DNA of 64,000 nucleotides from NCBI GenBank assembly GCA_030386875.1, contig CM059569.1:40339842-40403841 (forward strand). Reading direction: 5' to 3'. The notes beneath the pieces were generated by a model, which worked only from the letters and a program-made list of their open reading frames with translations, was not told the DNA's origin and made no database searches. Positions 9,549 to 20,645 of this stretch are shown piece by piece. A program made the position numbers and the translations under genes. Position 1 is the stretch's first letter. Each line of letters begins with the position of its first letter. This DNA comes from Morinoia aosen (Eukaryota > Arthropoda > Malacostraca > Amphipoda > Talitridae).

Positions 9549-12500
9549 GTGAAGGTAGTAAGGGGGATTTGAAACAGATTGAGCCCGAGGTATTTAGCGG
9601 TAACAACCTCGTTAAACTAGAAACCGTGGCACTTCCAGATACCACCGAAATAACCAAATCGTATGTTGACCCATTATTTGAATGTAAAAATAGATATAAT
9701 TTGTTGCAAGAGGAAGAGCTTGAGAATGATCATTATCAAGGCAAGACAGTCGAATCCTATTTTTCGGTATCCGTTGTAAAAAATATTAACAAAAATGCTG
9801 GATTAGTATCATTCAAGGATTGTAATAAACCTACCATTATTCTTAAAAATAATGACCAGTATTTAAGCGCTTTGCTTGATAGCGGCTCAGAGAAGTGTCT
9901 TGTCAGTTACAGACAGGTAAAAAATTTGAGCGAAGACATAAAACCGAGTAAATTGAGAGTAAAAGGCATCAACGGGAAGAGTGACGTCACGGGTGAAGTA
10001 GAGTTATCTATTAAAATTCCCGGCACTGATAAAGTAATTAAAACAAGTGCACTCGTTGTAAAAGAAGCTCGATTTAATTATGACCTGATACTGGGTCGAG
10101 ATGTATTAAAAGATGCCATTATTAATTTTAAAAATAAAGAACTTCTTTGGAATAACATTCCAATTCCTTTTCAAGATTTAAATATGGAACCTTTGTTAAG
10201 CAGAGAAATAGTGATGCGAAAAATAAGGAATAGTGACTGTCTATTGTCAGAGATCGCTGTTGAGAGAAAAAGCAAGAGGCAATTTAAAACTGATGACTGC
10301 AGGAAAAAGAGTCCAGCGACGGCTGAGGCACAGTCAACGAGTACGAAGCAATTAATCGTTCATTGCAATCAGGCTGAAGTACCTGGTAATTCACTTAATG
10401 TGATTTATGGCTTCCTTAAGAAACCAATTGCAGGAGAATACATGATATTTAAAAGATGTCTTGATAATGGTGCTCTTATAGCTGACTCAATTGTTCAAAT
10501 AAATGAAGACGGTGTGGTACCGATTATGGTTATGAATCCAAGTGATGAAACAGTGTATCTCTCTGAGAATTCTATGCTATGTAATGCGGAATTAATAGAA
10601 GCTAATGAGATTGAGAGCGAAGTATTTTTAACAAATGTGGAAAAAGCGCTCAGAGACGCGAGTGAAGTTGAAGTAAATTCTGCCGCTGGGTCAGATACGA
10701 CGAAAGTTAAATCGACATGTGGTGGAAGGAATGCCATTGTTAATAGAAAACTTGAGTTGGATGCTGATACTCGTGGCAGAGGTGAAATTCTTGTTGATGA
10801 TAGGGAGATAGGGTTTAATGCAGAAGTAAATGCAGGCCTAATAAGTGGAGAAAGTGGAGAAAAGGAGTTAAGACGTGACTTGACGGTAAATGATATTTCA
10901 TGCAAGGAAGATGACGTAAAATTACCTTTAGTTAATTTGTTAAATAAATTCCGTGACGTAGTGACTTTGGAAGGAGAAAAAATAGGTGTAACCAATATTT
11001 TGAAGCATCATATTCAGTTGAAGACTGATGCGCCTGTGTTAAATTTAGCTCCCTACCGAATACCTCACAAGTACCAAGAGGAGGTAATGAGAATAACTAA
11101 CGATATGCGCGATCAGGGAATAATAGAGGAATCGTCCTCTGACTTTAATTTCCCTGTCATTATAGTTAAAAAGAAATCGGGAGATTTACGGCCCGTTATT
11201 GATTTCCGTGCTTTGAATAAAGTTTTAATTAAACATTCATATCCAATTCCCCGCATTGACGAAATTTTGTCGACCTTAGGTAATAACACGTGGTTCTCGA
11301 ATCTTGATCTGCGCTCGGCATTTCATCAAATTGAGTTAGAACAAGAGAGTAGAAAATACACGGCATTTACCGTAAATTACCGTAAATATCAATTCTGCCG
11401 GGTACCCTTCGGTCTTTCTACCTCGCCTGGAATATTCCAAAGAGTTATGACATCTGCTCTTGCACCCATTCTGGGTAAACTAGCCTTCGTCTTCCTAGAC
11501 GATATATTGGTATTCTCGAAAAACAAGGATCAGCACCTGGCTGATATAGAAATTGTCCTTAACATGCTGCGGTCCGGCAAATTATCCTTAAAGCTTGAGA
11601 AATGCCATTTCTTCAAGAAAGAGCTCGAATATCTGGGCCATATAATTGCCGCAGATGGAATTAAATGTAAATATTCAAAAAAATTACAAGAATGCCGAGC
11701 GCCAACCAATGTTAAAGAATTACAACAGTTTTTAGGTTTAGCGAATTATTTCCGCAGTTTCCTACCAAATTTCGCTGAGATAGCAAGTCCCTTGTATACC
11801 CTTTTGAGGAAAAATGTAATTTATACTTGGACTGCCGAATGTCAAAAAAGTTTTGAGTTTATGAAATCTCTCTTGACTTCTGACACAGTTCTGAGACATC
11901 CCGACTATACTAAAGACTTCCATGTTTTCACAGACGCTTCCAATTCAGGAATTGGTGCTGTTTTAATGCAAGCAGATGATTCAAGCGACAAAATTCTAAG
12001 ACCCATAGCTTACTATAGTAAAAATTTAAACTCCAGCCAGCGTCGATACGCGACTACGAAAAAAGAATTCTACGCGATACACGCGGCCTTAAAACATTTT
12101 AGATACTTAATTACAGGGTATACGGTTCGCGTCTACACCGACCACCGCCCTCTTGCACCACTGTTTAATAAAAAATTACCCGACGATACCAGTATGTCCC
12201 GCTGGTGCATCAATGTAAATTCCTATGACCCGGTTGTTAAATACCTTCCTGGGAAAGAAAATGTTGTGGCTGACTATTTGAGCAGATTACCTATTAATAA
12301 CGAGAAACTAACCCTTAAAGAACTAAATTCTTGTGACGATTTGGAATCAGAGATTGAATCGGAAGTTTGCATTGCAGAGACACGTGCACGGAAGCGACAG
12401 ACGCACGCACGCATGACGAACGACGAGGCAGATGACCTGCCGGTTAGAGACAGTCTTGACCGAGACAAAAACGCTTGTCCCAAGCTGCTTAGTTACGTAC

Positions 12501-13129
12501 CAACTGAAGCTGAGATATCTTGGACGATTAAGGAATTTATCGACGAACAAAACAACGACGCTTTCTGTATAGAGATTAAGAATGCTTTGTTGCATGACAG
12601 TGTTTCGACTATTCCTGACTTAGATAAATTTCTGATGTTAAATAATATTCTTTATAGACGTAGAGAAATTGATAATCGACCGAGTACAATTTTGACTGCA
12701 GTTGTTCCTAATTCATTAATGAGTAAAGCTATCCTAGCGATACATAGTTTGTATCACGTAGATCACAAGCATACTTTGTTCAAATTTAAGTTGAAATATT
12801 GGAATCAATTAGAGAAAACAATTGTGCGCAAATTTGTTCAGCATTGCGAGGTGTGTAAAATTATTAAAGCAAGACCTTCAGTTCCAATCAAAATTTTAAC
12901 AGCTCCAATAGCTACAAAACCTTTCGAAGTTGTATCAATTGATTTGCTTGGGCCACTTAAAGTAACTGATAATGGGAATAAATATATTCTGGTTGTGATC
13001 GACCTGTTTTCAAGGTTTTGTCGTTTATATGCAATTTCAAATCGAAATACAGAAACAGTGATTTCTTGCTTAAGCAACTGTTTCTCGCTACTCGGGTACC
13101 CTAAGACGCTCATTTCAGATATCTGTTGA
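9545..13129 (+). CDS. pol: Pol of the inner element: protease, RT, RNase H, truncated integrase
   Basis: Read by -1 frameshift from gag; the open frame itself extends back to about 9512. Counting residues from 9512, protease has an active-site LLDSGSE at about 122-128 and LGRDVL later. RT runs about 530-720, with LDLRSAFHQI and the catalytic FLDD at 661-664 in place of the usual YxDD. RNase H has FTDASNSGIGAV near 808. Integrase shows the zinc module (CEVC), the first catalytic D in SIDLLGPL and the second in LISD, then stops at TGA (13,127-13,129). The catalytic Glu is missing; reading resumes in another frame at about 13,126. An internal deletion of roughly 50 codons is inferred. Confidence 0.87.
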   Translation, partial: LGEGSKGDLKQIEPEVFSGNNLVKLETVALPDTTEITKSYVDPLFECKNRYNLLQEEELENDHYQGKTVESYFSVSVVKNINKNAGLVSFKDCNKPTIILKNNDQYLSALLDSGSEKCLVSYRQVKNLSEDIKPSKLRVKGINGKSDVTGEVELSIKIPGTDKVIKTSALVVKEARFNYDLILGRDVLKDAIINFKNKELLWNNIPIPFQDLNMEPLLSREIVMRKIRNSDCLLSEIAVERKSKRQFKTDDCRKKSPATAEAQSTSTKQLIVHCNQAEVPGNSLNVIYGFLKKPIAGEYMIFKRCLDNGALIADSIVQINEDGVVPIMVMNPSDETVYLSENSMLCNAELIEANEIESEVFLTNVEKALRDASEVEVNSAAGSDTTKVKSTCGGRNAIVNRKLELDADTRGRGEILVDDREIGFNAEVNAGLISGESGEKELRRDLTVNDISCKEDDVKLPLVNLLNKFRDVVTLEGEKIGVTNILKHHIQLKTDAPVLNLAPYRIPHKYQEEVMRITNDMRDQGIIEESSSDFNFPVIIVKKKSGDLRPVIDFRALNKVLIKHSYPIPRIDEILSTLGNNTWFSNLDLRSAFHQIELEQESRKYTAFTVNYRKYQFCRVPFGLSTSPGIFQRVMTSALAPILGKLAFVFLDDILVFSKNKDQHLADIEIVLNMLRSGKLSLKLEKCHFFKKELEYLGHIIAADGIKCKYSKKLQECRAPTNVKELQQFLGLANYFRSFLPNFAEIASPLYTLLRKNVIYTWTAECQKSFEFMKSLLTSDTVLRHPDYTKDFHVFTDASNSGIGAVLMQADDSSDKILRPIAYYSKNLNSSQRRYATTKKEFYAIHAALKHFRYLITGYTVRVYTDHRPLAPLFNKKLPDDTSMSRWCINVNSYDPVVKYLPGKENVVADYLSRLPINNEKLTLKELNSCDDLESEIESEVCIAETRARKRQTHARMTNDEADDLPVRDSLDRDKNACPKLLSYVPTEAEISWTIKEFIDEQNNDAFCIEIKNALLHDSVSTIPDLDKFLMLNNILYRRREIDNRPSTILTAVVPNSLMSKAILAIHSLYHVDHKHTLFKFKLKYWNQLEKTIVRKFVQHCEVCKIIKARPSVPIKILTAPIATKPFEVVSIDLLGPLKVTDNGNKYILVVIDLFSRFCRLYAISNRNTETVISCLSNCFSLLGYPKTLISDIC

Positions 13130-13629
13130 AACTTTATATTAATACACTTGTTAATGTAGAGTGGGACCAATTATTAGAAGTAGTAGAAAATGCCTTGAAT
13201 AATTCTTTAAACTCTACTATTGGCGAAACACCAAGCTATATAATGTTCAACCGCGATACGTGTGCATATTATCAGTCTGACAGTTTCGATTCAGTCATTT
13301 ACAGTTTTGAGGAAGAAATAGATTTAGTGAATATTAGAGCTAGAGAAGCCGTTCGAACAGTAGAAAATATACGAAATTTAATTATTAACAACACAACAGA
13401 GCGAAATCTCTATAGAAACCTTAAGCGGCGCAATAAGGATATTCAAGTTGGTGATAGAGTACTTTTAAGGAATCATAACAAGACCCATAAATTGGAACTA
13501 ACTTGGATTGGGCCTGCGGTCGTCCAAAAGGTTAAACGTAATTACGCTGATATTAAAATTGGATCTAAAATCGTTAGAAGTAACCTTAATCATCTTTTAC
13601 CACTCAAAAAGGTAAAATCTGTGAGTTAA
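13126..13629 (+). pseudogene. pol: Integrase C-terminal part of the inner element, out of frame
   Basis: About 167 codons continue integrase after the deletion: the helix-rich WDQLLEVVENALNN segment, the conserved GETPSYIMFN, then the GPY/F-like WIGPAVVQKVKR module. The frame differs from that of upstream pol and begins without ATG. It is therefore the separated C-terminus of pol, not an independent gene. Confidence 0.8.
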
Positions 13630-14310
13630 AAAGACAATTCATTGGACTATATGACGTGCTAACTAATCGACGAGTAACGAATTACCCTTTTTACCGTTGT
13701 TCTACTGTTTATCAATAATGTTAAGGAATATAATCATAATTTTAGAGGTATTTTTCGCTATATGCAAGATGTTTGCGTTCATCGTAATCTCAATAACCAA
13801 TGCGTTGTATTTTTATATGTTAAGCTTACTGTTGCTTTATGCTCAAGTAATTTGATGTAATGTTTAAGCATTTAACCCAGAGGAATTTGTACTGTCTCGT
13901 TTAGCTGTCGCTAAGACGTTTCATTAATTTTTTTTTCTCGCATTAACTCAGACATTCGTATTGCTGAATTGACAGTTTTAATCATGAACGGATGCGCCGA
14001 CGGCGAATTGCAAATCGCTGAGGTTGCTGTTCACCTTGCGAGATGGGTTGTTTTGACGCTGCGGCCGTATGCTGCAGTCTCGCGCCGAGCTCTTTTTGTT
14101 CCGTCGGAATGTCCGGCGATCAGCAAATTTAGATTGCATTCGTGAGAAAGGTGTCTTGTCACCGGACATATATTTTTTTTCAATACGATCAGCGTTTATT
14201 CTCTTTATGCGAGATTTATCGTGGTTGTTTAATGACTGTTGTCAGGCAACCGAGATCTGATACCAAATTATATGTTGTATTTATTTTTATTTTTGTAACG
14301 GCCATGCTAA

Positions 14311-14335
14311 TATTTTCTGTATCTGTTCCTTGCAG
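14311..14335 (+). promoter_or_regulatory. Strong 3' splice-acceptor-like site before the small ORF
   Basis: A pyrimidine-rich stretch ending TCTGTTCCTTGCAG lies 24 bases upstream of the ATG at 14,359. This is where a subgenomic spliced RNA for an env-type ORF would be accepted. Confidence 0.45.
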
Positions 14336-14358
14336 CGCATGCGCGGGACGAATCATCC

Positions 14359-14589
14359 ATGGCTGAAGCATTCGAGGGCGAGGCTGTCGCGGGTGCGGCG
14401 ACGACTTTCGCTGGAAATGACGATTTTCTGGTCCTCTGCACGACAGTGGCGTTTGACCAAAAGTTTAATAACATGGAGATCGCGCTGATAGTGATCCTCA
14501 TTCTATTTTCGACGTTAGGACTCGCCATGATTCTTCATTATCTTCGAAGAAGAGCAACGATTTTGCTTAGTCTACGAGATCAACGTTAA
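14359..14589 (+). CDS. Small single-pass membrane protein ORF, 76 aa, in the env position
   Basis: ATG in a good initiation context (CCATGG). The first 35 residues are acidic and Ala/Gly-rich. Residues 40-63 form one clear membrane helix (IALIVILILFSTLGLAMIL), followed by a positive RRR cluster, which suggests the short C-terminus stays in the cytoplasm. There is no glycoprotein surface domain, so it is not a normal env; it could be a remnant of an env transmembrane end or a viroporin-like small protein. It is more GC-rich than its surroundings and sits behind a strong splice acceptor. No family recognised. Confidence 0.45.
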   Translation: MAEAFEGEAVAGAATTFAGNDDFLVLCTTVAFDQKFNNMEIALIVILILFSTLGLAMILHYLRRRATILLSLRDQR

Positions 14590-16059
14590 GAACTTTAGTG
14601 ATACAATCGCCTCAAGTTGAAAAATGAGAAAGCTGAGAAATTTTATTAAATTCGTTGAAAATTTATTAATCAGAAAATTTATAAGTGTTAGATTTTAAAT
14701 TAATTGAAAACCTGGCGCGCAGTGGTTAAATGAAATGCAAATCGCATGAAACACGCGATAAAATATGCGCGCAGTGTTCTCGTTAATCTATTTTTAAAAC
14801 TATTTACCCCATGTGTTTAATTTAAGTATACTATTTTTTATATTGACGCAAAAATTTTAATTAGCAAATGCTTTATTTGTTTTTGGTGTTAGAAGTGACA
14901 TTACTAATTTGAATAAATTGTGTTTTGATTGCATTATTTTTTTTAATTGTGTGACAATTCGAAAGATTGCGTATTTTTTTTAAAAAATGATTCAGGGCGA
15001 TTTCTTATTTTTCTTTTGGGTTGGTTTAAATTTTTCTGGTATAAGTATTATGCGAAAAACACAAAAGGTATTTGCGATGATGCAACGGGTGAATTTTTTT
15101 AATTGATTTGAGGTAGGTTGTTTTAAAAAAATATTAAAATGGCGTTTTAATATGACCCTTTTACACCGTTCTTCACGGCTGTCGACGTGCTGATTATATT
15201 TAAGCACGGTAAGTTAGTTGCTTTGCTTCTTTGCATATTTTTCATTGCTTTGCTTTTTGCTTTAGTTATTAAGTTTTTTATGATGACATGTTTTAAATTT
15301 TGTGTTGAAGTCGTACTAAACGTGCTTGAATTCTTTTCTTAAAGGATGATTGAAGTAATGAGATCCGAATTTTAATGGGTTTAAAAGTTTTAACATTTTA
15401 GTTGAATGCGGTTTTGCTAAAATATTATTTTTCTGCGGTGAATTAATTTTAATTTTAGTGCTCTAAAAAAAAAAAAAAATTTTTATTTTTTGGCCTAACA
15501 CTTATGCAATTTTTTGGCGTTCTATTAATTTTACTATGTGGATAACCTAACTGATGCGACAGGGGGTGAATTGGTAAAAAGTTTTTTAATTTAACATGCA
15601 TTTTACCGTGTTCTAGTTTTAGAGCTTTGGTTCTACCTTCAGTTGTGCGTTCTATTAATCAACGTGGTTGTTGCGTTACCCTGTAGTGATAGTGTAGTAT
15701 CGAAGTTTTTTAATTGATTACGACAGGTTGCGTATATTGTTCGCTGGAAGCTACCTTGTTTTGCTTGTTTTGCTTGAAAATAAGGCTTGGCGTGATAACA
15801 ACTGTTAATTTCTTTTACTTTTGGTGATATAAATTGCGATGCGGTTAACGTAAATTAATGTACAACGGTTACGAGCGATGTCATAATAGTTCTTTTGCGT
15901 TTAGAATTATAGTACAATTTTTTTTCCTGAAATACATTATTGTCAATTCATGACTTGATCACTTTCATTCTTTTCTTTTTGTTTTTCATTGATTGCTTTC
16001 ATTCTGCGAATCTTGAATTTCGTGTAACCGTTTTATTTTTTGTGGTATTCTAACAACTG

Positions 16060-16072
16060 TCGGGGGGGGGAC
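16060..16072 (+). promoter_or_regulatory. Polypurine tract of the inner element
   Basis: TCGGGGGGGGGAC with nine consecutive G precedes the 3' LTR at 16,076 by a few bases. Confidence 0.65.
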
Positions 16073-16075
16073 ATA

Positions 16076-16248
16076 TATGCGGCATCTCCGCACATGTTAT
16101 CTGTAGTAGCTTTGTCTGTATCTGGAAGACACCAATAAGAAGCCGCTCTGTCGAGGCCAGGTGCTTAATCTCTCATCATACCTCCTCCTGCCAACACCTA
16201 GTGGAATAAACTCGCCAAGCTCACCATACTTGTTTCTCTGACCGCACA
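16076..16248 (+). repeat. 3' LTR of the inner element
   Basis: Same 173 bases as 6533-6705. Followed by GTCA, the right copy of the target duplication, and then by the resumed outer LTR. Confidence 0.9.
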
Positions 16249-16252
16249 GTCA

Positions 16253-17526
16253 GGGTATGAAGTCAGATTCATCCCATCTTTGTCGTTGGCGTTGCCGAGC
16301 GAAAATATATAATTGATGTTAAGACGAGATCTCTGAATACACGGGTCATAAAAATTAATGCCCGCGGTCATGCTTGGGTTTGGGAAATGCACGATCTGGA
16401 CGTTCTCATACGGAACACTGGTCATATTAAATTCGATAAAGTTGGTGCGCTTGGGCTGCCGCGGTTACACAGCGCTGAGAAGCGCTGGTGCTGATTAGCG
16501 TCGGTCAGGGATAGTAAAATATCCAGACCTTAATATAAAAACAATGTGCCTGTCCCGATCGTGTAGCTGGGGAGCCGAGCGTGGGATCAGTCGTTGAATT
16601 AGCCATGGCTAAAGGGAGGGCTGGGGCCATGAGACCCGACCCCTCCCCCCCCCCAGCCGTACCCCCGGTTGTGTGGGGGAGGAGCGGCTCAGAACCCTAG
16701 CCACCCCTTGTTACCCAGCTCGTGTGGCGACCACCCCCCCCCCCCTTCGGGCAGGGGGGAGCGCTGTCCAAGCGAGAGTTATGTCGGACGAGCAGAGGAC
16801 ACTTCGCGGGTAGCCGTCGTTGAGAACGGTGTAGAGAGCTGTGGTCGTGAACGGACGTTCTAGAGTGCAGTTGAGGATTACGACGAACAGCCGGTTTTGA
16901 TACTTAGGAATTTGAGTTGATAGTAAAAGCCCATATCTTCAATGGTTGAATTTAGAGACTGTGTTCGAGTAGAGCGTGGCACGATCAACGAAAATCCATT
17001 GACTTGTTTTGAGGGCGCATGATTTCAAGCGTTTGCTATACGCTTACCTTGGCTCATACTTTCGGTGGTTACACATTCCTTGGCTCGTGTGTTGGCTGTT
17101 TGTACACAGTCTGTTGTCGTCAGAAATCGATCGAAGGAAGATCGTGAGGTGATGGTCGTATTGTCCCCCGATATTTTATATGTTGTTTTTACCTCGTGTG
17201 CTCTTGCCATCCGTACTTGCCTTCCCATCAATAAATAAAAAAAAAAAACCTGGGCCTCATCTATATCCTCTCTCTCATCTCTCTCAAAAGGGCATAAGAA
17301 ACACGTGCCGGCCATAAGCCATCGCCACCAAATTGACAATCTGAGTTAACGTAACCAATCCTGTAATTTTAGTCGAGGCTATCTACACGCCTCGTGGTGG
17401 CAGCTATCAGCGCTACCTTTCTCTTACCTGTAACGTAAAGTCATAACGGAGGAATCTGTCAGAAAGAAACAGAACTAACGAACTCTTGAACATAGAGAGT
17501 GCGGAAGAAAAAACCCGACTCATACA
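16253..17526 (+). repeat. Remainder of the outer 3' LTR
   Basis: Continues the outer LTR from GGGTATGAAG to CATACA, matching 433-1702 apart from a few substitutions and homopolymer lengths. Followed by GCGT, the right target duplication of the outer element. Confidence 0.88.
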
Positions 17527-17563
17527 GCGTGCAGCGGTCACTGGTATAGCGTGCAGCGGTCAA
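17527..17563. repeat. 22-bp minisatellite, right half of insertion target
   Basis: The GCGGTCACTGGTATAGC-type units resume here and then decay into unique DNA near 17,563. Confidence 0.7.
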
Positions 17564-17589
17564 TGTTGTAAGGGCATTAGGTAGGTGAG

Positions 17590-17795
17590 CTCTATTTTAC
17601 AATAACAAATATTTTTCTTGTTTCATGGAATTCTTCCATAGCTTAATGTTTCTATGCACCTTGTGCAATGTGCATAGATTCCACGTTCCTTCAACTACAT
17701 ACTAAATGATGCCTTCATCCTTCCTCTTTTTGAACATCTTTGTTGTGGTAAAGGGAGGCTAAAACTTTCTTATATAATAATAGTAATGCTTCCAT
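17590..17795 (-). repeat. Copy of the roughly 370-bp interspersed repeat (reverse orientation, 5' part)
   Basis: The reverse complement contains the family hallmarks GCCTCCCTTTACC, GAGGAAGGATGAAGGC and CTATGCAC in the order seen in the copies at 46,580-63,960. Confidence 0.6.
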
Positions 17796-17949
17796 AAGAT
17801 AAACCGAGCTCGCGTCTCGTAGGTACTTGTGAATCAGACTTCTATGACGATTTTCAAATTTTCGTGTCAGCTTGTTTGCTTCTTTGCTTTTTCACCGGAC
17901 TTATTGCGGAAATTTAGCTTTCGCTCATCTTATGGTGCCTTATGGGGTG

Positions 17950-18046
17950 AGTACAGGTGTGAGTGGTGCCTTTTGGCGCCACTCACCCCTCTACAGCGAG
18001 GCACCACTCACCCCTCTACAGCGAGACACCACTCACCCCTCTATGC
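17950..18046. repeat. 25-bp tandem repeat with a hairpin
   Basis: Three units of CACCACTCACCCCTCTACAG with spacer follow an inverted repeat (GTGAGTGGTGCC then GGCGCCACTCAC), which could form a stem-loop. Confidence 0.65.
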
Positions 18047-18423
18047 TGAATCAAAAGGATTATCTTCGTTATTGATAAAGATGAAGTCTCAGTCGATATT
18101 TGGACAAAAACAGTGTAGACTCTTATAATGTTTCACGATAAACGAACAGTTTTCCCGCAATAAGCATTGTACAGATTTCCGTCCACAGAGTCATATTCTG
18201 GGAATTCATTCATGAAAGTATCATTCCTTACACTTTGGGGTACTTTGCGCATGGTGTAACTACTGAATAATGATAATCATTAGAATAGTATAAGAAATTT
18301 GTTCACTTCTTCAATCATCTACATATTATGAAATATATCGCTAAATTTCAATACGAAAATACATAAAAAAAAAGAAAAAAGATCATAATTTTCCTCTACG
18401 TAATCCCTCTCATTTTGGAGATC

Positions 18424-20645
18424 TGTCGGGTTTTAATCTTTCGCCGTTGGGTGGTTGAATGTAAAATATTAATTTTTTTGACGGCAAAAGATAACTCGAT
18501 CAATTCTCGAAGCGTAAGGGAAAATTATGAGAGGGATAATGAAAAACGGTTATGGACTCAGCTCGTATTCAGGCGGAGTTTATTTGAAGAGGAAACCAGG
18601 AAAACTGGCTTGGATCTTGATCTCGGAGAGCTTGTCTAGGTGGGCAATCCTTGCCGGAGGACCGGGCTGGCGTTGACGAAGGCCGGCACGCGATGGAGTA
18701 AGCAGGGTGAGTGAGTTGTATTTTTGGGAAGTTGAATTAGGCAATTTTAGATGATTGAGCGAGGGTCAGTGCCGTAGTTCAGGTATAACTAATGACTCCA
18801 AAATAAGGTGGGGCGTGAGTGAGCAAGTTAAATCCGGCTCATGTGAGCAAGAGCAAGTCGGCGCATTAGCACATTAGCACATTATCGGGAGCAAGTAAAG
18901 TCGCTGCTTATGTGAGAATAGTAATCAGCGTGGCACTCATGAAACCCAGGGGTAATGTGTGGTGGCGTTTTGTTGACGTGAAACTCTAGGCTGAGTTAAA
19001 GGTAAAGCTCAAGACCCAGGGATAATGTTTTGTGTGTATGGCGACGATGTAGAGGTCCTGCACAGGAATCCAAGGCGCTGGATGAAACATTCCAGGAGAG
19101 ACATCAAGGCATTCCACCACTGACTATCCAAATTATAATGACAACTCTTCCCACACGGAGAAATCCGAGAAACTCCTACAGGTCTGACACCAGCTACTTA
19201 GGATGCTCACTTTGGCAACTCAAAAGAGATAGGACAGATTTTTGATTGATAGAATTTAATTATAAATAAATTGTTTAATCACTAATGCCTCTGGCTTTAA
19301 AAATCTGAGTATTAGGTTTAAGAATTTCCAAGAATAAAGATCGTGATTCCTTACAGAGACTACGGGCAAGTAAACACGAGGTCTACGGAATATCGTAAAA
19401 ATATCAAGTAACTGCACTTTTGAAAGCAGTAAAAAAAAACATAAAATCCTAAAATTCGAGGATATACATCCTACTAAAAATATCCTGGTAGATAACCTTT
19501 GCAGTCATAAAGGAATTAAGGAATAATATATATCCTAAATGATAAAAGGAAAAGGAAAACCTAAGCGTTGATTTCCCAGGCGGAAAATACGCGAAGAAAG
19601 AAAACCGAAGGCATGAAAATTTCGTGCGGCGATTTAGCCGCCGACTTACGCGTCGGCCTCAGCCAGAGAGAGACGCCAGCAATTTGCACACACTTAAGAT
19701 AGGCAGATGGTAGTGGGTGTTTTGTCACAAGAATGCGATGAGTTAAATTAAATTTTATTGAAATGTTTTTATATTGAAATAAGTGCGATTTAAGTATAGG
19801 TTTTCCAAGAGTATGGAATTAAGAAATGAAATTCCAAAATTTATCAAGCATAGGCATGAATAATTTCCGTAATTCAACTACTGCAAGTCGGTTTTGTAAA
19901 AAAAAGAATAAATGCTACTATAAACATGCCTATAGTATTTATAATCACAGAGTAGTGACAAGAGACGACGGTGTGAGGTTCCGCCATTACACAAAGACGC
20001 TATCGAACGAACGCCGGCAATTTTCGCCGCGTTCATTCGAGCAGAGATTATCGTAGATTAGTAGATTATCGAAAGGAAAAGGAACGAACCTGATTATGCT
20101 TTGATAATAAATTCATGACACGGAAATGAAATGCACATCGAACATGATTATGCTTTGATAATAAAGTCATGACACGGAAATGCAATATCTTTACGCTAAG
20201 TCACGCTGAGAAAAGACAAAACACTGAATGAGACACATGCTACATCAATATTCCCACGCCCAACTACGTAACTTAATAACACTGCACTGTCACTTATTAA
20301 TACTCACTGACACGACGAAAAGGAACACGATAATTTTCTAACACATTTAAAACTCACGAGAATTTGCTGTAACACTGCCAAAGTAGGGCGCCAAGTTAAG
20401 AGTGGCTGTTTGAATCAAGAGACGCGCAACTGCGCAGTGTTGCCACCAGAGGGCTTCTCTCTCGAAGAATGTCAAGTGTTATTTTTATTATTTCATGCAT
20501 TTACACAAAAACTTCAATGATTACGAATTAGAAGTAGGAAATACTTAATAATAAATTAGAGTAATATTTTTAATGCTACTAATTAATTTATTTAAGTATG
20601 AATGGCAAATTTATAATTTTTACGCTTATGTAGCGGTATGCTACA
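18424..20645 (-). repeat. 3' LTR of the minus-strand element (2222 bp)
   Basis: Unusually long LTR. It contains a roughly 60-bp direct repeat (GATTATGCTTTGATAATAAA near 20,092 and 20,148) and a short GCACATTA repeat near 18,866. An internal TGGCGCC (minus strand, near 20,390) resembles a primer site but lies well inside the LTR. Confidence 0.92.

Larger units (their letters stand above)
13630..16059 (+). other. Long AT-rich 3' region of the inner element
   Basis: About 2.4 kb between pol and the polypurine tract. Apart from the small ORF at 14,359-14,589 it carries no convincing coding frame and is rich in T and A runs. Many Gypsy elements have only a few hundred bases here. Confidence 0.6.
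6533..16248 (+). mobile_element. Inner Gypsy-type LTR retrotransposon nested in the outer 3' LTR
   Basis: Two 173-bp LTRs (TATGCGG...CCGCACA) that appear identical flank 9.4 kb. The target duplication is GTCA (AGTCA if the ambiguous A is included), and removing the element restores the uninterrupted sequence seen in the outer 5' LTR. Order: leader, gag (8082-9548), -1 frameshift, pol (to about 13,629), a small membrane ORF (14,359-14,589), an AT-rich 3' region and a G9 polypurine tract. Protease-RT-RNase H-integrase order places it in Gypsy/Metaviridae. It is young but the integrase is internally deleted, so this copy is not autonomous. Confidence 0.92.
421..17526 (+). mobile_element. Outer Gypsy-type LTR retrotransposon, deleted and interrupted
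   Basis: Two long direct repeats that begin TGTATAAAG and end CATACA bound this element. They are flanked by GCGT duplications. Inside are a tRNA-type primer site (1704-1721), an RNase H/integrase frame (1724-3550), about 3 kb of 3' sequence with splice-like signals and one unknown ORF, and a G-rich polypurine tract (6508-6520). Gag, protease and RT are absent. A second LTR element (6533-16,248) sits inside the 3' LTR, so the footprint is 17.1 kb although the element itself is about 7.4 kb. The integrase with its GPY/F-type tail and the RNase H-integrase order are those of Gypsy/Metaviridae. Confidence 0.88.

Noticed and set aside
14142-14366. 74-codon frame with a hydrophobic stretch before the small membrane ORF
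   Set aside because: Its hydrophobic part is the translation of the T-rich splice-acceptor tract. No independent support.
20380-20410. TGGCGCC motif resembling a Lys-type primer site
   Set aside because: It lies inside the 2222-bp LTR. The true primer site is the perfect tRNA-Gly match at 25,558-25,575 beside the LTR boundary.
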